Assembly (NCBI GenBank): GCA_900555795.1
Contig: USMP01000020.1
Location: 1 to 10,057, forward strand
Reading direction: 5' to 3'
DNA from: an uncultured Eubacteriales bacterium
GTDB lineage: Bacteria > Bacillota > Clostridia > Oscillospirales > Oscillospiraceae
DNA length: 10,057 nt
In this document: piece after piece, positions 6,691-10,057 of the stretch
Position numbering within the stretch: position 1 is the stretch's first letter
Layout: every line of letters begins with the position of its first letter
Notes under the pieces: generated by a model
Databases searched by the model: none
Seen by the model: only the letters and a program-made list of their open reading frames with translations
What the model was told of the DNA's origin: nothing
Made by a program: the position numbers and the translations under genes

Positions 6691-7011
6691 ATGGAAATAC
6701 TGCTGTCCGCACTTATTTTCGCCCTGCTGCTGGCGGCCTATCTGGCCTGGCGGCTTCACGCCAACATCAAGCGCCTGGCCCCCATTCAGACGGAGGTGAA
6801 TCTGGGCGTCTACCTGGTGACGCTGGTTCTGGTCCAGGCCATCGCCAGGGTGGTGCCCATGTCCCGGGCCGCCGCCCTGGTCCTGCTGGCGGCGTGGCTG
6901 GCGGCCAGCTTCGCCATCTCCTTCTTTATTCAGCGGCGCTACAACCGCTGGGTAGAGAAGCGCCAGCAGGAGGAGAAAGAGGCGGAGCGCCGCCGGATGG
7001 GGGACATGTGA
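6691..7011 (+). CDS. small three-helix membrane protein of unknown function (106 aa)
   Basis: I do not recognise this family. The ATG at 6691 follows a long purine-rich site, AGGAGGAAGGA (6674-6684). Three hydrophobic segments are visible: about residues 2-20, 37-54 and 58-80. The first is followed by a short basic stretch (RLHANIKRL, 21-29). The C-terminus (81-103) is a highly charged helix, QRRYNRWVEKRQQEEKEAERRR, probably cytoplasmic and able to form a short coiled coil. The protein has no Cys, and I see no enzyme motif. The gene lies between dnaB and tilS, with its stop only seven bases before the tilS ATG, so the two are probably translationally coupled. A link to membrane-associated replication or to FtsH is pure speculation. 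Confidence 0.8.
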   Translation: MEILLSALIFALLLAAYLAWRLHANIKRLAPIQTEVNLGVYLVTLVLVQAIARVVPMSRAAALVLLAAWLAASFAISFFIQRRYNRWVEKRQQEEKEAERRRMGDM

Positions 7012-7018
7012 GGCCGAC

Positions 7019-8341
7019 ATGGAACAGGTAGCCGCTTTTTGCCGCCGGTGGGACATGCTGCCCCGGGGCGGCCTAGTGCTCTGCGCCGTATCCGGCGGGC
7101 GGGACTCCATGGCCCTGCTGCACCTGTTGCTGTGCCTGGCGGCGGCGGAGGACTTTTCCGTGGCCGCCGCCCACTTCAACCACCATCTCCGGCCCACGGC
7201 GGACCGGGACGAGGCGTTTGTCCGCGACTGGTGCCGGGAGCGGGGTGTGCCCCTGACCCGGGGCGGCGCCGACGCGGCCGCTTTCGCCCGGGAAACCGGG
7301 CGCAGCGTGGAGGACGCCGCCCGGGTGCTCCGGTACCAATTTCTGGAGGAGGCAGCGGACCGGCTGGGGGCGTGCCGCATCGCCACCGCCCACCACCGCC
7401 AGGACAACGCGGAGACGGTGCTGCTGCACCTGCTGCGGGGATCGGGGCTTTCGGGCCTCACCGGCATCGCCCCGGCGCGGGGACGGATTGTCCGGCCCCT
7501 GTTGGAGACGGACCGCTCCGCCATTGACCGCTATGTGGCCCTCCACCACATCCCCTATGTGGAGGACGAGACCAACGCCCAGCCCTGCTGCCAGCGAAAC
7601 CGCCTGCGGCTTCAGGCGCTGCCCCTGCTGGAGGACATTTCCCCCGGCTGCACGGAGCGCCTTGCCCGGACGGCGGAACTGCTGAGGCCGGAGGATGCCC
7701 ATCTCACCGCCCAGGCGGAGGCCCTGCTTCCGCCGGAGGAGGGCGGCGCCGTAACCCTGGCCATTCCAGTTCTGCTGGAACAGGATCTGGCCCTGCGGCG
7801 GCGGCTGGTGCGGGCCATGGCGGAGCGGCTGGGCGTACGCCTTTCCGCCGCCCATGTGGAGGCGGTGCTGGATCTGAGCAGCGGCGGGGTGCTGGATCTG
7901 CCGGGCGGGGTGCAGGCGGTGCGAAAGCCCCATCAGCTTACCCTACGCCCTCCGGCTCCGCCGCCGGGCCCCCTCCCCCTCTTCCCGGGGGAGCAGGTCT
8001 GGGGACCTTACACCGTCCGCGTAACGGAGACGCCGGAGGGGGACATCTCCCCCGGCCCCCTCACCATCGCCCCCTGGGACGGCACCGGCCGTCTCCCCGT
8101 GGATAACGGCAGCCGCACCATTAAGCGCCTTCTGGCCGACCGGGGCATCCCCCCGGAAGAGCGCGGCCAACACCCGGCCCTGTACCGGAATGGCCGCCTT
8201 GTGGCCATGGTGGGTGTGGCGGTGGACCCCGCCTGCCGCCCCCTGCCGGGGCAGCGGGGCCTGACCGTGACTCTGGAGCGGCGGGCTGAGAAGGCGTCCG
8301 CCGACGCCCCAAGCCCGTTCCACGCATCGCATAAAAAATAG
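7019..8341 (+). CDS. tilS: tRNA(Ile)-lysidine synthetase
   Basis: TilS uses ATP and lysine to convert C34 of the minor tRNA-Ile (CAU anticodon) to lysidine, so that it reads AUA and accepts isoleucine; it is normally essential. The ATG at 7019 has GAGG (7010-7013) five bases upstream, overlapping the previous stop. The PP-loop ATPase domain shows SGGRDSMALLH (25-35), AHFNHHLR (51-58), TAHHRQDNAETVLLHLLRG (123-141) and EDETN (182-186). RNRLRLQALP follows at 193-202. The C-terminal tRNA-binding domain carries a recognisable DNGSRTIKRLLADRGIPPEERGQHPALY stretch (362-389). Length is 440, a little below the 472 of B. subtilis. The stop codon TAG (8339-8341) and the last codons (His-Lys-Lys) lie in the left arm of the palindromic element starting at 8332, so the element's sequence defines the present C-terminus. 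Core motifs are intact. Confidence 0.96.
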   Translation: MEQVAAFCRRWDMLPRGGLVLCAVSGGRDSMALLHLLLCLAAAEDFSVAAAHFNHHLRPTADRDEAFVRDWCRERGVPLTRGGADAAAFARETGRSVEDAARVLRYQFLEEAADRLGACRIATAHHRQDNAETVLLHLLRGSGLSGLTGIAPARGRIVRPLLETDRSAIDRYVALHHIPYVEDETNAQPCCQRNRLRLQALPLLEDISPGCTERLARTAELLRPEDAHLTAQAEALLPPEEGGAVTLAIPVLLEQDLALRRRLVRAMAERLGVRLSAAHVEAVLDLSSGGVLDLPGGVQAVRKPHQLTLRPPAPPPGPLPLFPGEQVWGPYTVRVTETPEGDISPGPLTIAPWDGTGRLPVDNGSRTIKRLLADRGIPPEERGQHPALYRNGRLVAMVGVAVDPACRPLPGQRGLTVTLERRAEKASADAPSPFHASHKK

Positions 8342-8360
8342 CGTAAAACGCTATTTTTTA
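8332..8360 (+). terminator. intrinsic terminator hairpin overlapping the tilS stop codon
   Basis: The 13-bp stem has an A-rich 5' side, a GCGT/ACGC top and a TTTTTT run on its 3' side, so it matches the intrinsic terminator form in either direction. The TAG of tilS lies within the 5' side, so ribosomes finishing tilS would cover part of the stem. If efficient, it would separate tilS from hpt-ftsH, genes that Bacillus expresses together. Confidence 0.6.
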
Positions 8361-8480
8361 CGGCATATGGGCCGTCCCGACCCATGCCTGTGATTTCAGC
8401 CGCCGGCGGGACGCCCACATGGCAATTTTTATTTCCGGGCAGCGCTCGGAAATAAAAATTAGCGTTTTACGCTATTTTAA
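8332..8480. repeat. composite palindromic element between tilS and hpt
   Basis: The AT-rich arms stand out from GC-rich surroundings. Arm 8335-8360 is complementary to 8453-8478 at 25 of 26 positions. Inside, 8364-8379 pairs with 8407-8421 (14 pairs, one mismatch, one bulge). The left arm is also a hairpin by itself: 8332-8344 with 8348-8360, 13 perfect pairs, loop AAA. The right half holds two more: 8424-8437 with 8447-8460 (14 perfect pairs, extendable by a G-T and two more to an AGC loop), and 8460-8465 with 8469-8474 (loop TTT). The 15-base cores of the two arms are exact reverse complements. No protein is encoded. This may be a MITE-like non-autonomous repeat or an elaborate terminator. 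TA dinucleotides at 8332-8333 and 8478-8479 might be a target duplication but could be chance. Confidence 0.75.
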
Positions 8481-8483
8481 CGC

Positions 8484-8500
8484 CCCGCCGGCCAGGCGGG
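8484..8500 (+). other. small GC hairpin upstream of hpt
   Basis: CCCGCC (8484-8489) pairs with GGCGGG (8495-8500) around a GGCCA loop, directly after the palindromic element. No T-run follows. I could not identify a convincing sigma-A promoter between here and the hpt start; the best -10-like hexamer, CATATT at 8514-8519, has no matching -35. Confidence 0.35.
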
Positions 8501-8541
8501 ATGAAACATGACACATATTTCGACAGAAGGAGAACGCAAAC

Positions 8542-9093
8542 ATGGGTATGATGGATCAGGATATCCTGAAGGTGCTGTACAGCCAGGAGGAGATTGCCCA
8601 GCGGATTGGCGAACTGGGGGCCCGGATGTACGAGGATCTGGCGGACAAGGACCCCCTCTTTGTCAGCGTGCTGCGGGGGGCGTTCATGTTTATGGCGGAC
8701 ATTGTCCGCTCGTGCCAGGTAAAGTGCGACGTGGAGTTTATCGCCGTGTCCTCCTACGGAAATGCCACCAGCTCCTCCGGGGCGGTACAGATCACCCACG
8801 ACATCCAGCAGGATATCTCCGGCCGCCATCTGGTGGTCATTGAGGATATCCTGGACAGCGGCACCACCCTCAGCTTTTTGAAGCAGTATTTTCTCACCAA
8901 GGGGGCGGCCTCCGTCACCATCTGCACCCTGTTGGATAAGCCCAGCCGCCGGGCCAAGGCTATCACCGCCGACTATGTGGGCTTCGTGGTGCCGGACGAG
9001 TTCGTGGTGGGCTACGGCCTGGACTACTGCCAGAAATACCGGAACCTGCCCTACATCGGGGTGCTGAAGCCGGAGGTCTACAGCGGGGAGTAA
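8542..9093 (+). CDS. hpt: hypoxanthine phosphoribosyltransferase
   Basis: This enzyme salvages purines by joining hypoxanthine (usually also guanine) to PRPP, giving IMP or GMP. The ATG at 8542 has AAGGAGA (8527-8533) eight bases upstream; nearby ATGs at 8548 and 8551 are spaced too far. The 183 residues match the bacterial family (about 180). Landmarks in order are LRGAFMF (44-50), the Ser-Tyr dipeptide in SSYG (70-73), and the PRPP loop LVVIEDILDSGTTL (97-110) with E101, D102 and the presumed catalytic D105. The purine-contacting LLDKPSRR (130-137) and VGYGLDYCQKYRNLPYIG (156-173) follow. In B. subtilis, HprT lies between tilS and ftsH and the order is the same here, although the palindromic element separates hpt from tilS. 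Identity is secure; relative preference for guanine cannot be told. Confidence 0.97.
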   Translation: MGMMDQDILKVLYSQEEIAQRIGELGARMYEDLADKDPLFVSVLRGAFMFMADIVRSCQVKCDVEFIAVSSYGNATSSSGAVQITHDIQQDISGRHLVVIEDILDSGTTLSFLKQYFLTKGAASVTICTLLDKPSRRAKAITADYVGFVVPDEFVVGYGLDYCQKYRNLPYIGVLKPEVYSGE

Positions 9094-9198
9094 CCGCTTT
9101 TCGCCCAGGCGGCGCGGCGCGCCGGAAACCGGAATGACATGACACGCAGGGCCCCGCAACACGGCGCGGCCAGGCCGTCAGCAAAGGAGAGGAACCAT

Positions 9199-10057
9199 TT
9201 GACAAAGCAGACACGACGGCCCAATCTGGGGCTCTATTTCGCCTTCATCGCCCTGCTGCTGCTGGCCTACTACGGCTTCAACAGCGGCAGCGCCGCCGCC
9301 GCCGTCACCTACGCCCAGGTGCAGGACCTTTTTGCCCGGGAGCAGGTGAAGAGTTTCTATGTGCAAAACGGCACAGACCTGTACCTGAATCTCCACGACG
9401 GCACCACCGTGCACAACGCCCTGGGCAGCGCGGACGCCTTCCGGGAGGACCTGGGTGCCCTGATTGACGATCAGAAGGAGCGGGGCGTCCTGGTGGACTA
9501 CGACTACGCCCCGCCCTACACGCCGCCCTGGTGGAGCGAAATCCTGCTCTACGTGCTGCTGATCGGCGGCATCTTCCTGCTCTGGCAGTTTATGATGGCC
9601 CGGGCCCAGGGAGGCGGCGGCGTGGACCAGGGCAAGCGCTTTGGCCGGGCTAAGATCCGCTTCGGCTCCGACAGCAAGCAGAAGGTCAGCTTCGCCGACG
9701 TGGCCGGGGCCGACGAGGAGAAGGAGGAACTGCGGGAGATCGTGGACTTTCTCCAGGAGCCCCAGAAGTACCTGGATTTGGGCGCCAGAATTCCCAAGGG
9801 CGTCCTGCTGGTGGGCCCTCCGGGCACCGGCAAGACCCTGCTGGCCAAGGCCGTGGCCGGGGAGGCGGGGGTACAGTTTCTCTCCATTTCCGGCTCCGAC
9901 TTTGTGGAACTGTATGTGGGCGTGGGCGCCAGCCGCGTCCGGGACCTTTTTGAGGAGGCCAAGAAGGTGGCCCCCGCGGTGGTGTTTATCGATGAGATCG
10001 ACGCCGTGGGCCGCCAGCGGGGCGCGGGCCTGGGCGGCGGCCACGACGAGCGGGAGC
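9199..10057 (+). CDS. ftsH: ATP-dependent zinc metalloprotease FtsH, 5' part
   Basis: FtsH is a membrane-anchored AAA+ protease that extracts and degrades misfolded membrane proteins and selected regulators. The start is a TTG at 9199 with AAGGAGAGG (9184-9192) six bases upstream; I found no in-frame ATG or GTG between the ribosome site and the first membrane helix. The window holds 286 codons and cuts the gene. Visible parts are membrane helix 1 (about 10-27), an extracytoplasmic domain (about 30-110), membrane helix 2 (about 113-134), a Gly-rich linker, and the AAA+ start [14 protein letters not shown] (165-178). Walker A GPPGTGKT (206-213), pore loop [17 protein letters not shown] (235-251) and Walker B VVFIDEID (261-268) follow, with [10 protein letters not shown] at the edge. 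Tyr replaces the usual Phe of the pore loop. The second region of homology and HEXXH zinc protease lie beyond the window. Confidence 0.96.
   Translation, partial: MTKQTRRPNLGLYFAFIALLLLAYYGFNSGSAAAAVTYAQVQDLFAREQVKSFYVQNGTDLYLNLHDGTTVHNALGSADAFREDLGALIDDQKERGVLVDYDYAPPYTPPWWSEILLYVLLIGGIFLLWQFMMARAQGGGGVDQGKRFGRAKIRFGSDSKQKVSFADVAGADEEKEELREIVDFLQEPQKYLDLGARIPKGVLLVGPPGTGKTLLAKAVAGEAGVQFLSISGSDFVELYVGVGASRVRDLFEEAKKVAPAVVFIDEIDAVGRQRGAGLGGGHDERE

Noticed and set aside
5176..7524. A 782-codon minus-strand open frame spanning dnaB, the small membrane gene and part of tilS
   Set aside because: It crosses several well-supported plus-strand genes, has low-complexity Arg/Ser/Gly/His-rich composition and shows no family motif. 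It is a composition artefact.
8332..8480. CRISPR array or tRNA-like structure
   Set aside because: There are only two related arms in inverted orientation, with no regularly spaced direct repeats or spacers and no cloverleaf or anticodon.

Overview
The window reads as chromosomal DNA of a GC-rich, spore-forming member of the Clostridia. The signs are a spoIID homologue, a GdpP-type c-di-AMP phosphodiesterase, Firmicutes-style Shine-Dalgarno sites (GGAGG, AAGGAG), GTG and TTG starts, and strong G/C bias at third codon positions. An Oscillospiraceae relative (Flavonifractor/Intestinimonas type) is my best guess. That placement is inference from gene content and composition; no marker gene proves it.

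Layout. The left edge (1-278, +) holds the 3' end of a YbgC/FadM-like hotdog thioesterase. It ends in a strong hairpin terminator shared with the convergent minus-strand pair, spoIID (553-1572) and a 66-residue protein of unknown function (307-507). Upstream of spoIID lies a compact divergent promoter region: a sigma-E-like promoter reading left toward spoIID and a sigma-A-like promoter reading right toward a polytopic membrane protein (1786-2460). That gene ends in its own GC-rich hairpin. A second sigma-A-like promoter, with an extended -10, then starts a plus-strand housekeeping block.

The block is gdpP (2722-4710), rplI (4815-5264), dnaB (5299-6648), a small three-TM protein (6691-7011), tilS (7019-8341), hpt (8542-9093) and ftsH (9199 to the window edge). 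It joins two neighbourhoods that are separate in Bacillus subtilis: gdpP-rplI-dnaC and tilS-hprT-ftsH. Functions covered are c-di-AMP turnover, ribosome assembly, replication-fork unwinding, tRNA-Ile lysidine synthesis, purine salvage and membrane protein quality control.

The most unusual structure is a composite palindrome of about 145 bp between tilS and hpt (8332-8480). It has AT-rich arms in otherwise GC-rich DNA, and each arm is itself a hairpin. The tilS stop codon lies inside the left arm. It looks like a small non-autonomous repeat element, or an elaborate terminator/attenuator, inserted into a conserved operon. I saw no defence system, CRISPR array, prophage, complete transposon, tRNA or rRNA. 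No gene-free stretch exceeds about 265 bases; the longest are 1573-1785, 2461-2721 and 8342-8541, and their contents are listed as separate features.
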